A stretch of 64,000 nt of DNA from Turnera subulata (GCA_028386065.3 JAKUCV010007500.1:1-64000); one strand, 5' to 3'. Positions 43,269 through 53,900 are shown, counted from the stretch's first letter. Numbers and translations: made by a program. The notes: generated from the sequence alone by a model not told the origin.

Positions 43269-44209
43269 TGATACGATAGAAACCCTAGAATCAGCACTAG
43301 AATCCCCACAGATCAGATTGTGGTCCCGACCTTCAATCTCAATTAAATTAATGCTATTTCCTTCGCTTATTCCTCCTCCAATCAGCAAGAAAAGAAACAA
43401 GAAAGCTTTAACAGCACAATGATGGCGCCAACTCTGAAACCCTAATCAGCGAGAATAACAGAATTAGTACCAAGGAAATAGAATCACACCACAGATTAAA
43501 TAAACCTGATAAGTAAAGCTATATCCCTAATATAAACTAAGAGAATCAACACTCAAGGAACCAAGAGAATCAGCACTCAAGGGTTGTTTGAATCACTCAA
43601 ACTTGAAAGAACTCTTAAAGAGAAACTTTTATTATCAATATTTTTAGGTGTCGAATTTAGACTACCCAAATAGACTAGGATTTAATTGATTCAAAATTAT
43701 TTTGTACTCTAATTAAACCCTTATAATAATGACTCAACTAAACAAAACTAAAGCCCACATTAACTAAACCCAATTACATGGACTTGACCCAAATAATAAT
43801 AAAAACAATACTGAATTTTCAGACAAAATCTGTCTGTCGACTTCAACTGCATTTTAAATAAAGAAAACGGTATGTTCAGCTTCTGAGCTCAACAACAAAG
43901 CTGTATATCTTTGTCTTATCTTTCCAAAGAGTCTAAGATCCAAGCAATCTGAGTTGTAGAGCTCGAGATATGAATTTATTTCCGAGGCTGCGCGCTTTAG
44001 GAATTTCTGCACGTGTTCTTCTCGTCCTTGGCTTTGATCTCCATCTCATCTTGAATTTCTTGTGAGATCGAATTTTGGACTTAATTCTGAAAGTGATCTT
44101 GCCATGTCCAAGCTTGTCTTTGCCACCATGCTCCTCTTTGATGCCTCCAATGTAGCCTTTGCATGCATCATTCTCCAACTCTCCAAGCTTGCCTAGGTAG
44201 TTTGCATCA
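43269..44209 (-). repeat. Nonautonomous Gypsy 5' LTR, 941 bp
   Basis: This is the complete LTR (TGATGCAAA...CGTATCA on the minus strand). Its outer end carries the GTTTT duplication at 44210-44214. Confidence 0.85.
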
Positions 44210-44460
44210 GTTTTGGTGTTGGTTGCGTAGGGTGTGTAGAGAAACTTTTATACTGGCCAATTAGGATAACTGGGTAAAGATAATATGAGGTTAAACTATT
44301 GGTTCAATTTTAGCTGGTTTCTGACCGAACCGATTTTAAGAAAACCGAGATCATACCAAGTGAGAGCATGTGTGGTACATACCGTACCTATGAGTGCTTT
44401 TGTGCCAAATTTTCTTACGGTTCGATCGGTATGATATTTTTGCTCTCCCCTAATATTGAT

Positions 44461-45150
44461 TATATTATTTTCTCAAAAAAAAATACTGATTATATTTTTT
44501 GTATTTTGATTATATTAAGTAATTTGGGTACCCAGATTTTTCTGTTTAATTGAAAAGCTACTCTGTTATAAGCTATATTATGATCTAAGATTACTTTGTG
44601 CTATTCTATATATATTACTTTCTAACATAGGTTCGTTATTTAAGATATTATTTGTGATATTATCATTTAGGATTATTTTTTAGATGTATGATGTCATTTT
44701 ATTTATAGGCCAAAATTAATCTTATGTATCAAAAATCATTAGGCTTGTGGAGTTTGATTCTTTATAGAAATTTCTTACGCAATTTAATTCTTATGTAGAT
44801 CAGTTGTTATTATGATTTAAATAGATTATATATGTATGGAAATTATCATTGTTATCAAACTTTTTATATTTATTTATATAACTTCTTGTATAAATTTGTA
44901 CTTCATTATGTGCTGCTCTGGCTCTCACCTAGTTCATGTATATAATTATTTACAAAAATAAAGTAAGAAAATATGATCAGCGAATTTTAAACAGTAGAGA
45001 TAGTATCAATACAAATTGTAAACACCCGCAAGAGACACTTGAAATTTAATTTTTTAATGCTAATTTTTTTTTAATACTAACTTACCATTCATATTTGTCG
45101 CTTCTTGGATAACAGGAAACAAAAATTAAAACAAAAAACTCTGGTAACAA
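44461..45150. other. AT-rich intergenic DNA
   Basis: No ORF, RNA gene or clear repeat is seen between the MITE duplication and the 3' end of the peptide gene. Confidence 0.55.
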
Positions 45151-45158
45151 TACTTCTT

Positions 45159-45164
45159 TTTATT
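45159..45164 (-). terminator. AATAAA poly(A) signal of the knottin-type gene
   Basis: AATAAA on the minus strand lies about 45 bases past the stop codon, a usual distance. Confidence 0.5.
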
Positions 45165-45208
45165 TCTTTCAATGCTATAAGAAGCACCATTCTTCATGCA
45201 TACATCCG

Positions 45209-45442
45209 TTACTGGCAGATATGTATACCTCCACCTCTATAAGCAAAAAACATGCAATTATGACTGCAACATCGGCCTCGATCAACATCTGCTTCACAAA
45301 AATATCCAGCGGGTAAGCAGGCATCCAACTTAAGGTTAGAATCCAATGTGTGACGGCTTAAGCCCAAAGCCAACTGAACACAGAATGCTGCCAGCACCAA
45401 GGCCAATACAGCCAACACCACAAAACCCTTTCTAGTAGCCAT
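45209..45442 (-). CDS. Small secreted six-cysteine peptide, knottin type (probable host gene)
   Basis: The 77-codon gene is intact. Residues 1-28 form a typical signal peptide: a short basic start (MATRKG), a hydrophobic core (VVLAVLALVLAAF) and small residues before the cleavage site. A propeptide-like stretch of about a dozen residues follows. The last 36 residues hold six cysteines spaced C-X6-C-X8-CC-X3-C-X12-C, which fits the cystine-knot fold. The spacing is close to plant antimicrobial knottins of the Mirabilis and Phytolacca type (CC pair preceded by X8, followed by X3). Such peptides are secreted to the apoplast and act in defence; the role here is inferred from spacing alone. A TATAAAAA box lies about 75 bases upstream of the ATG and AATAAA lies downstream. 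It is the only convincing non-transposon gene in the window. Confidence 0.75.
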   Translation of the reverse strand: MATRKGFVVLAVLALVLAAFCVQLALGLSRHTLDSNLKLDACLPAGYFCEADVDRGRCCSHNCMFFAYRGGGIHICQ

Positions 45443-45457
45443 CTCTCACTCTCTCTC

Positions 45458-45465
45458 TATATATA
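45458..45465 (-). promoter_or_regulatory. Alternative TATA-like sequence near the ATG
   Basis: TATATATA stands only 16-23 bases before the ATG, between AG repeats. It is probably part of the leader rather than the working TATA box. Confidence 0.25.
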
Positions 45466-45514
45466 GTTCTTAATTCTACAACTTCATATTTTGGGAGCTC
45501 CCTTCCTCTCCTCC

Positions 45515-45522
45515 TTTTTATA
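45515..45522 (-). promoter_or_regulatory. TATA box of the knottin-type gene
   Basis: TATAAAAA on the minus strand is 73-80 bases before the ATG. A start 30 bases downstream would leave a leader of about 45 bases ending in AG repeats, common in plant genes. Confidence 0.55.
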
Positions 45523-45529
45523 GCATTTA

Positions 45530-46018
45530 GTAAAGCCATATATCTTTTGAGTTGATTTCTTATAATTATGAATTGGATCTATATAAATCAAGAGTTATTT
45601 TTTCAGATCATATTAATCATGACGGGAGATTGTATTTCATAGATACAATTAACTCTTCATTAATATAGAACAAACATATAAATCCAAAACATAATAAAAA
45701 AAAGAAAGAAATTAATTAAATAAGAAGGTCAATTTAGACATTACAAAAATATTTTTAAAATTTCTTTATTAGTTATCAAAATTTAAAATATTATTTTTCC
45801 TAGTATGTAGCTAGGAACAAAAAGCTAAATATATATATACGTTGCACTACTCGATGGAAAATACAGCAATATTCGCTTTACATATTTAAAGGTTTTCAGG
45901 CAAATTGTCACGTTTACTTCTTATCATAACACCTAAAATAGAAAGAAAGAAAGAAAAAATAAAAATGCAACACTAAGCCATGGAATCCTAACGGATGCGG
46001 TTCGTCTCCATATTAATA
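45530..46018. other. AT-rich intergenic DNA upstream of the knottin-type gene
   Basis: This is the likely promoter-proximal region of the peptide gene. No repeat or ORF is supported. Confidence 0.5.
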
Positions 46019-46559
46019 CTAGCTCACTTCCCGTGGATTCCACGGGCATGCTTATTAATTAATTTTTTTAAAAAACATTTTAATTATTATTTTTAGGCAT
46101 TTGTTATGTAATATTGAAAAAATTTGCACATAATTTAGACCTTGTGTAGTGCAAAAACAAAACAAAGAAAGAGTAAAAGACAATGAATGAATGATAGAGA
46201 AAATGATTAAAAGATTAGTTTTGAATTAGTTTTTTCAGATAAAAGTTTAATTCTTATTAGGATATTTTTTTGGCATGTGAATTTTCTCATGAACAATTTG
46301 GGTGTGATTGGAATTCTTTCTAAAAGAGTATAATTAAGATAAGATTCATCGTTTTAAATAAAAAGAATTTTATTCTTATCATAATCCATTAGAAACATAA
46401 CTATGTTTATCATTATGGTCAATCAAACTACACTTACAATCCCTCTACATGACAATAAAAAAAGAGAGCCAAAGCGTCCACATGGTAATAAAATAAGATC
46501 TCAAGAATCCTATGTGTCAAAACCTGGTGAGGGATACAACTTTAAATATATATAATAGA
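46019..46559 (-). mobile_element. Nonautonomous Helitron, 541 bp
   Basis: On the minus strand it starts TCTATTATATATATTTAAAG, a plant Helitron 5' end, and ends GAGCTAG, the CTRR rule. A perfect 7-bp hairpin (CCCGTGG-AAT-CCACGGG, 46030-46046) lies 11 bases before the 3' end. The flanking bases are A on the 5' side and T on the 3' side, as expected for A|T insertion without duplication. No Rep-helicase is present. Confidence 0.78.
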
Positions 46560-46561
46560 TT

Positions 46562-46794
46562 GCAGGATACCAGCTTTTATTTGATCTAATTAAACCACAC
46601 AGTATCATCCCACTGCTTTCATTCAATTTAAACGAAAATGGGTAAGTCCAAAATCATACCTAATTGATGCCGATTATGTTTAAGAGATAAATGCTTAGAT
46701 TTGTATTTATTCTTGATTATGTTTAGATGGAAGAAGCATAAATCGAAAAAACCAGGTCTCTACAAGAAGCAGGCTTACTCCCGCTCTCCTGTCT
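46562..46794. other. Host-like DNA with a possible tiny spliced ORF (not accepted)
   Basis: ATGG followed by GTAAGT (46642) and, 80 bases later, TTTAG (46726) look like a short first exon and an intron. The open basic frame after it (46728-46808) is not in phase with that ATG. No product can be named. Confidence 0.3.
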
Positions 46795-46810
46795 CAGCCC
46801 ATGATTAGTT
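46795..46810. repeat. Target duplication of the LINE fragment, left copy
   Basis: CAGCCCATGATTAGTT here is identical to 47782-47797. Confidence 0.85.
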
Positions 46811-47781
46811 TTTTTTTTTGGTAGAAAAACGGGGCGTAGCCCAAATTACTTAGATTATGAATAATCACCCACAGGAGGAGTAATAATCCCCGCCGTATCA
46901 GAGTCAAAAAGTTGTAAACAAAAACTAGGAACATGTGGAAAAAAACTGGAACTAAATGCCCCTTCAAGAGCCGTATTCGCCAAGCAATCAGCGAGAGCAT
47001 TCCCTTCACGATAGATAAACTGGACGGATACATGCCAAGATTGACGCAGCAAATCACCAATACTGCAGAGGAGAGGATCTGCCACGTTCGAGAGAGAACC
47101 ATGCAAGACCTGACACATAGCCGAGGAGTCCAATTCCAACACCAACGACCGGATACCCTGAGCCCAAGCATGTCGAAGTCCATGGTAAACAGCCCATAGT
47201 TCAGCTTTTGTAAGCTGTACAGATGCCAATGGAAGAGGTAAAACCAAACACCCATGCTCCCGTGTGATCGCGACAAACGCCACCAACCCCTACCAGACCA
47301 GGATTCCCACGACTTGCCCCATCAGTATTGAGTTTGAACACTTGAGGTGGCGGTGCCGACCACCGTATCATTCGACGTTGCGGAGGATTCTGACGTGTAG
47401 CTCGTGGTGGAGTCACATACGCAGCCCCTACATCACGAACAAAGGCCATAATCTCAGAAATGGAGTAGTGACCAATACCGCATCGACCAAAAGTCCATGC
47501 ATTACGCCAGCCCCATAGCTTCCACAAAGTAGCAGCAAAGAGGAGATGCCAATCCGCCACCCCAGTCATACGGGCATTTGGTGTAATGTGACGTGAGAAC
47601 CAGTGTTCAAAAGAACCCGAACAGAATGAATGCCAGCATGCCGGTGGAACCAATTTCCTCCACACCCGCTTAGCTCTCCAACACTTCCTAAATAAATGCA
47701 ACATGTTCTCCACCCGGCCAGAGCACGCCATACAGAGAGGAGACTCACTGAGATGCCAGCGACAACGCATCTCGTTAGTGA
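46811..47781 (-). mobile_element. 5'-truncated L1-type LINE insertion
   Basis: A T-run at 46809-46820 is the poly(A) tail on the minus strand. A perfect 16-bp duplication flanks the insert. Only the last kilobase of ORF2 was inserted, the usual outcome of incomplete reverse transcription. Confidence 0.85.
46855..47775 (-). pseudogene. LINE ORF2 C-terminus (zf-RVT and RNase H), one frameshift
   Basis: In minus direction zf-RVT shows CMACSGRVENMLHLFRKC and LLFAATLWKLWGWRNAW. Plant RNase H follows: FKLNTDGASRGNPG (first catalytic Asp), TKAELWAVYHGL (Glu), LELDSSAM (Asp) and YREGNALADCLAN (Asp). A frameshift near 47205 separates the first motif from the rest. It is a fragment only and has no RT. 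Confidence 0.82.
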
Positions 47782-47797
47782 CAGCCCATGATTAGTT
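47782..47797. repeat. Target duplication of the LINE fragment, right copy
   Basis: CAGCCCATGATTAGTT, identical to the left copy. Confidence 0.85.
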
Positions 47798-47915
47798 GGT
47801 TACTAGTGAGGTTGGTTGGATCACGGAGACTAGACGACTTGTTTCGTTAATGGTATGTTTGTTTCGGCGACGGTTAATGGCATGTTTGTTTCAGAGACGG
47901 AATAATACTATATTT

Positions 47916-49280
47916 GATACCCTACTGTTTTAAATTCATCAATTGTATACCCTATTTTTTTTTCCTGTCAATTATATATCCGTACTTTTGAATTTCTATC
48001 AATTGTGTACTTTGGGCCAATGGCGAAGCTAGATATAATTTTTAGAGGGGGCCAATACAACATTTTATGTGTAATAATAAGGATTTTTATAAAAAAAATA
48101 TAATTTAGAAATGGCCAAATATATATATTATGATAAGACTCATATGAAAAACTTTAAAATTCAAGGGGTTACGGGTATATCGTGATAGGACTTATATGAA
48201 ATAAATAAAAACTCAGAGGGGGCGATGGCCCCCTTCAGCCCCTGGGCCACCGCCTCCGCCTCGGACAATATTTTGATGAAGTGGTGTGCTGGCCATTAAT
48301 GGTTAGGTATAAATGTAGTCCTTGATTTTTCGAAATATTCATATATGTCCTTTATTAGTATACAATTTACTCAATGTATTTTTATTTTTTTAATTTAATC
48401 CTTAGTATTATATGTAATTATTATTTGTGCTATATTTGATTCTAAAATTATATATAATATATAATAATATTTTTATTCAAATAATAAGCATATAATTATT
48501 TTCTTATAATATATTTTGTAATTCATAACTAGTTATAGTTTTCATGTTTATATATTACCTTGTGATAAGAATTATTCAATTATATTACTTATCACCTAAA
48601 TTTTCATTGAATGAATTTCAATTTTAACAAATATGTTTTATTTTATTAATTTTGATAATTTAAGAATTTAAAATTTATCTAATAATGTAAAAAAGGTCCC
48701 CCATACCATGAAATATTTAAGGTCGAATTCATATCCCAAAAACTAGCATGCAAAGTTAGAAATTATTTTAAGGTGAATAAAAATAATAAATATGTTTACT
48801 CATAAAATTGTATATAAATCTTATTAAATTTGACATAATTAACTACTATTAATAAATCATTATTATTGTTATTATTATAAGAGCATATTTACAAAAATTT
48901 TAAAATATTTTACATCTTTTTGTGATTAATTATAATTTGATAGTATAATTATAATTAATCATACATAAGTGATAATTATAACATAAAATATTCCACAAGT
49001 AATAATTATATATAACAGTAAGAATTTAAATAAAAGTAGTATCGTTCAAAAAAGAAATTTAATTAAATAAAAATAAAAAATGGGGCCTCAATTGTATAAA
49101 AAGGATGAAGTATTAAGAATAAAGTCGAAGATAATCAAATCTCTGATACTCGATTGCAGCAGGCCATGTCACCAAAATGTTGCACGGGGTATACAATCGA
49201 CAAAAATTCAAAAGTACGGGTATATAATTGACGAAAAAAAAGTTGGGGTATACAATTGACGAATTTGAAATAATAGGATC
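47916..49280. mobile_element. Element with about 95-bp inverted ends (Mutator-like or foldback)
   Basis: The left arm (47916-48010) and the inverted right arm (49186-49280) share ATCAATTGTATACCC, CGTCAATTATATA and CGTACTTTTGAATTT type segments, about 80-85 percent alike by eye. The interior is 1.2 kb, AT-rich and without ORFs. Long inverted ends suggest a nonautonomous Mutator-like element. I could not find its 9-bp duplication. A GC-rich patch (about 48010-48265) may be another small element inside. Confidence 0.5.
48266..49185. other. AT-rich interior of the inverted-end element
   Basis: Very AT-rich, with no gene or RNA recognised. Confidence 0.5.
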
Positions 49281-49485
49281 ACCATTAAGACAAGGGTCTA
49301 AATTTAAAAAATCTTAGATAGGTCCTCTGAAATTGGACGTAGCTCCCCCTAACTTCTTAAAATTTTCATTTATTAAAATTGAATATTTTATTTATTTTAT
49401 TTTATTAATTTTAAAATTTTAGTGTTAATTATATATTCATAGACCTAGATTGTTAACTTAAATATGAATTTAATTGTTTAATTAT

Positions 49486-49575
49486 GATGACCTAAACATG
49501 AGCTTAATATGAATTATTAATGACTAATCTGATGACCTAAACATGAGCTTAATATGGATTATTAATGACTAATCA
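49486..49575 (+). repeat. Two 45-bp tandem repeats near the LTR start
   Basis: GATGACCTAAACATGAGC occurs at 49486 and 49531. The units are almost identical. Confidence 0.8.
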
Positions 49576-50320
49576 TGTTTAGTGAATAATTATATATTGA
49601 TTTTGATGATTAACAAACCTGGTTAGATGTTTGCATATGTTTGTGTTGATTAACATGCAGCGTGGTTTCTTACGAGAACTACACAAAAACCACGAGACTT
49701 GGTTTCTGGATGAAACCACACTTTACTGTCAACATCAGAAGTGGTCTTGCTGCAAGTTGCTTGTGGCCCAGGTGGTCCTCACAGCGTTAATGCTCAACCC
49801 ACAACTACTCCAACGGGCAGAGAAAATAGTCCATGACAGAGACGAAGACCTGCAACACTTATCTCTCACCTCCAAGCTTAATTATCAATTGTGGTCCACA
49901 CTTATGGTCCTGGATCGCTAAAAATGGAATGTTTTCAAGTAATTGAGCTGCAAAGAGAGTGGACTTCTTGAAATGAACCCAACACCAGCTAGTGGATTAA
50001 GGAGTCAACTCTGAAGACTGATTTGTACCACATAGCCGTTGGATGAAAAGCTGAAGAGTACTTTAGAGCCGTTGGATGAAGATCTTCCTACCTACTCCCA
50101 CTTGCTTGAAGCTCTATATAAGGAAGAGGAATGCTTCTTGAAAAAGCATCCCAGTCAATTTGAAAATTGCTTTGAAGTCTGCAATTGTGCTTACACCAGA
50201 GTTATTTGTTGAGCTTACACTTGAGTTTATTCTTGTTCAACAAGTTGTTTCAAAGGGTAGTGTTTTAGGCAAGACTAGTGGGTAGTTTTGTTGGGATCTC
50301 AAATCTAGGAATAGATTTGG

Positions 50321-50530
50321 GAAAGGTTAGAGTTTAGCCTGGGAAAAACTTGTAAAGGTTTGAGCTGAGCCTGCAAAAGCTTGTTTCTTGTAAAGGATAG
50401 AGTTGAGCCTGGGAAAAACTTGTAAAGGTTTAAGCTGAGCCTGCAAAAGCTTGTTTCTTGTAAAGGTTAGAGTTTAGCCTGGGAAAAGCTTGTAAAGGTT
50501 AGAGCTTAGCCTGCAAAAGCTTGGTTTCTA
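50321..50530 (+). repeat. Three 70-bp tandem repeats in the Copia C LTR
   Basis: AAAGGTTAGAG-type starts lie at 50322, 50392 and 50462. Each unit holds GCCTGGGAAAA and GCCTGCAAAAGCTTG. Confidence 0.82.
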
Positions 50531-50847
50531 TAATAGGTTGAGGCTGATCCCACAAAAGCCTAAGTTAGTGAGGGTTTGAAATCCTAAAGGAGGGTCCTTT
50601 AGGTAATGGAGTACCTGGTGAGGGGGAACCACTCTAAAATCACTGTGTCATTTTCTCTCTTTCTTCTGCTCTCTTATAATTCTGCTTGTGACTACTGTCT
50701 GTTCTGCGGGTAAGTGGTTTGTGAAGAAACCATTTGTTTTTTTAGAAACCAAACCAGAAACCAACCGCGATTAAGGGGTAGCCTGATTCACCTCCTGCCC
50801 CCCTCCCCCCCTCCCCCCCCCTCCTCTCAGGCCAATCTAGGCTAATA

Positions 50848-50862
50848 ATTGGTAACGGAGCC
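50848..50862 (+). other. Copia C primer binding site
   Basis: ATTGGTAACGGAGCC, the initiator-Met type with one change from the other SIRE-like copies. Confidence 0.72.
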
Positions 50863-50903
50863 ACGTCCTCAGTATAAAGGAGTAACATCCGGGGGCAAAG
50901 ATC

Positions 50904-51452
50904 ATGGCTTATGAGGGAAATAGCATCAACAAAGCACCCTACTTCTTTGGTGCAAACTTTGATTACTGGAAGTTTAGAATGAAGATCTTCCTTAAAGGCA
51001 AAGATCTGGAGATGTGGAACATAGTCCAGCACCCTTATGCCAGACCACTAAGGGACATGCATTTCTGGTCAGAAGATAAGCTCAAAAGAGCTAGGCTTGA
51101 TGCTCAAGCCAAGAATGTCCTTCTTTGTGGTATGAGTGAGAGTGAGTTCTAAAGACTCAGATCTTGTGAAACTGCCCATGAGATCTGGAGACTTCTATGT
51201 GTCACTCACGAAGGCACAAACCAAGTGAAGGAGTCAAGACTCAATTGTCTCATCAGAGACTATGAACTGTTTCAGATGGTTTTTGGTGAAACCATACAGG
51301 AGATGGATACTCGCTTCACAATTATGTGTAACAGTCTTGCAACCCTTGGGAAGGTCATCACACATAGAGAAAAGGTTGCAAAGGTACTTAGGTCTTTACC
51401 TAAGGAGTGGGAGTCAAAGGTCACTGCTATAGAACAAGCTCAAAACCTGAAT
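50904..51452 (+). pseudogene. Copia C gag, N-terminal part
   Basis: The start MAYEGNSINKAPYFFGANF is followed by the UBN2/capsid segment FDYWKFRMKIFLKGKDLEMW. A stop at 51150 (after MSESEF) precedes RLRSCETAHEIWRLL in the same frame. It ends at AQNLN, where the inserted element begins; gag resumes at 58951. Confidence 0.8.
51448..51452. repeat. Target duplication, left copy
   Basis: TGAAT, identical to 58951-58955. It dates the 7.5-kb insert as younger than Copia C. Confidence 0.8.
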
Positions 51453-53728
51453 TGTCACGCCCCCGCTAAGCGCGACCGGCCAGGTACCTTGCGCACCCAC
51501 CATGTGCCACAAGACACCCAAAGGCCTTTCTCCACCTCAACCAAAAGCCCGTTGCCTCTGCTCGGCGGGTTACCAACAAAGAAATGCGCAACGTAAAAGG
51601 AAGCAACAACCGACAAACGCAAAGGCAACACTTATGCTAAAAAGTATCAAAACCCACTAACACAGACATCTCCTCTAATGTCAAAAAACCATTGCTACAA
51701 AGGGGCACTAACTCATGTATACGTAGACATAAGCCTCCAGGTACAAATCAACATAATAACATGACTAAAAGAAACCAACTCCGCTATACCCATCGACCTA
51801 CTGCCCGTGCTCTCAATCTCGCACCTGTAAGACAAGGGGAGGAAATGGGGGGGGGGGGGGGGGGCTTTGAGTATAAAACTCAATAAGCAGGTGACATAGA
51901 AGGCATTAGCAAAGACACAACCAGTGGCAGGACATATCCAACAACCAACATCTCAAGTCACCGTGATCAGCCCACGGGTAAGCTGTCGTGGGGTTGTACC
52001 TAGCCTACCTGCAGGTTTGGTAGCCTTGTTAACAGGTGTTACTTCTTAGCCCACAGCCCACGTACAAGGCTTAACAGATTGGCTACCAAAACCATACATG
52101 GCGCCAAGCACAACACCACCACCATCTCAGTCGACCAAGCAGCCTAGGAGCACTGCAAGGCCCATCTCAATACCATCTCATGTATATGTCATGATGCAAA
52201 TGGAATGCATGAAATGCATAGCCCGAATATCGAACTCATCTCAAGCCAAGGCATATCATAAACATCTCAACATCTCAACATCTCAATTGCACCATAGGTG
52301 CCATCTCATTAGGTAATTGAATCATCCACCAAGCCAATAGGCATCACTGCCATCACACAAGTATGCAACCAAACTTACCAAACTGTTAGACACATCAAGC
52401 CAATCATTAGGCAGATGAAGGCCATCCAATTGTTCCCTTTAAGACCCTTGGACATCAAGGGTTCATACTGCCCTGTAACACACATAATTATACATCAAAA
52501 TATAACTCAACCAACCATAACAAGAAACACACAAATCACCCTTACAGTAACTCGGGTAGAATCTGCCCTGCACCAGCAGAAATTTCACCGAGGTTAAACA
52601 CGCACCTACAGGCAGAACCGATCTCGGGCATCAACATCAAAGTTGTAGCCCTACCTCGTAGGTTTCCATAGCTACTAAGAACACACAATTCAAAGCTCTC
52701 TAGCTCTAGATATGGCTCATATACCAACTCGGGTTCATGCAGTAGGTCTGCTGCAGAACAGTGAAATTTGAGAGTGCATAACTCTCTCAGTTTAGCTCCA
52801 AAATCCAACCAACCGGTGCCCAATTAAAAATATGGAAGTTAGCTACTCTGGGATTTAGTTTCACTCAATTCCAACCGGTGATTTAGCCGGAAAGCTCATT
52901 TTAGTGGCCAAGGGTCTGTCTGGCCGAGAGCAGAACCCCTAGGCTCACTTCTCCCCTTTCCCCTCTTTTCTCTCTTTCTCTTCCTCTTTTCTCTCCAGGA
53001 CCTAGCCACGAATTTAGCTGATAAGAGTGAGGGAGAGGTGCTTGTTTTCACCTCTTAATCCCTGCCCAAGTAGGTGAGTCACCACCCCAATTGCCACCAA
53101 CACACAACTAGGTGCCACTTGTACCTAAATTGCCACCTCGTGCTTATTTTCCATCCAATTGGTTTGTGGCAACCAACCTGCTAGCTTGCATACCCAAACC
53201 ACCAGAAGCTTATTCCCAAGCCACACGTCTCATTCTGATTGGTCGGTTTGGCCAAGTACGTATTTACCCTCATCGAGCCTAATTGCGCACCGACGGGCAC
53301 ACCATTGCCCCGGTTCTGCACTATTTCGCACCAAATCGAGCCAACCGATATCTCCATTGGCCAATCGTGCCTCTAATGAATCTATTACACCAAGTAATCA
53401 CATTCCTATCTTTTCTGACCATTTATTGGCCCATTAGACACGTCGAGCAATCGGGACACCAAACTTGGCCAACCGTGCCATCGGATCACTACGAGCCCAT
53501 TTGAGTGCACTAGGCCAAGCCTATACTAACTATCTCATCTCAATCCGACACCAATTCATGTTACCGAGCCTAAGCCCATACTAATGTGCACACCAACACT
53601 ATTAACATTACCCACTTTCTCTCAAATACTTGATCCCACCTACACGAACGTCTCGGAAGGACAAGCTACACTCGGCTCTCATCATGTAAGTACTTCTCTA
53701 TATTCTAGGGTGTACCTGGGGTATCACA
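51453..53728 (-). repeat. 3' LTR of the noncoding Gypsy-type element, 2276 bp
   Basis: It runs TGTCACGCCCCCG...GGTATCACA on the plus strand. A run of 18 Gs (about 51847-51864) is only six in the other LTR. Short frames within it are repeated in both LTRs and are not genes. Confidence 0.85.
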
Positions 53729-53900
53729 TCATCCCCTCCTTCATAGAATTTCGTCCTCGAAATTCAGATGGTACCCTAACCTCAAAGACAACATCAATCT
53801 TTATATGTAACTCTCAGTCATCTCCCTGAATATACTCATATGCCATCATATTGTTCCTCAATCATTTCAAGCTCTACCTTTAGTAGATCACTCAACTATA
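53297..53900. repeat. 604-bp segment repeated after the gap (likely contig overlap)
   Basis: This segment reappears at 54342-54945, offset by 1045, with no difference seen by eye. It spans the LTR end and the first internal bases. Confidence 0.85.
53729..53762 (-). other. Polypurine tract and conserved 3' motif
   Basis: On the minus strand ATTTCGAGGACGAAATTC is followed by TATGAAGGAGGGGATGA and then the LTR start TGTGATACCCC. It is the same arrangement as in the element at 3221-3254. Confidence 0.75.

Larger units (their letters stand above)
19844..44209 (-). mobile_element. Nonautonomous Ty3/Gypsy element with residual protease and integrase tail
   Basis: The ends are TGATACGG...TTTGCATCA and the 5-bp duplication GTTTT is perfect (19839-19843, 44210-44214). 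The primer site (43251-43268) and purine tract (41012-41026) place it on the minus strand. The 5' LTR is 43269-44209 (941 bp). The 3' LTR is split into 19844-19890 and about 40302-41011 by a Copia insertion. The internal region is about 2.2 kb. It keeps only a protease-like part fused to an integrase C-terminus; gag, RT, RNase H and most of integrase are missing. Confidence 0.85.
18751..44452. mobile_element. hAT-like MITE, its two halves separated by a 24-kb nested insertion
   Basis: TAGGGGAGAGCAAA at 18751 is inverted as TTTTGCTCTCCCCTA ending at 44452. The 8-bp duplication ATATTGAT is perfect on both sides (18743-18750, 44453-44460). Removing the insertion at 19844-44209 and one 5-bp duplication leaves about 1.3 kb. 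No transposase is visible, so it is nonautonomous. Subterminal CGGTA and CCGAC motifs occur at both ends. It also contains a smaller foldback MITE at 19371-19620. Confidence 0.8.
49451..50847 (+). repeat. Copia C 5' LTR, about 1.4 kb
   Basis: It ends at the primer site, though the last bases are CTAATA and not the canonical CA. It contains two copies of a 45-bp unit (49486-49575), three 70-bp units (50321-50530) and a C-rich run (50797-50824). Confidence 0.7.

Noticed and set aside
46638..46808. Possible two-exon mini gene (ATGG, GTAAGT, TTTAG)
   Set aside because: The splice signals are good, but the basic downstream frame is out of phase with the ATG, and the in-phase product has no known match.
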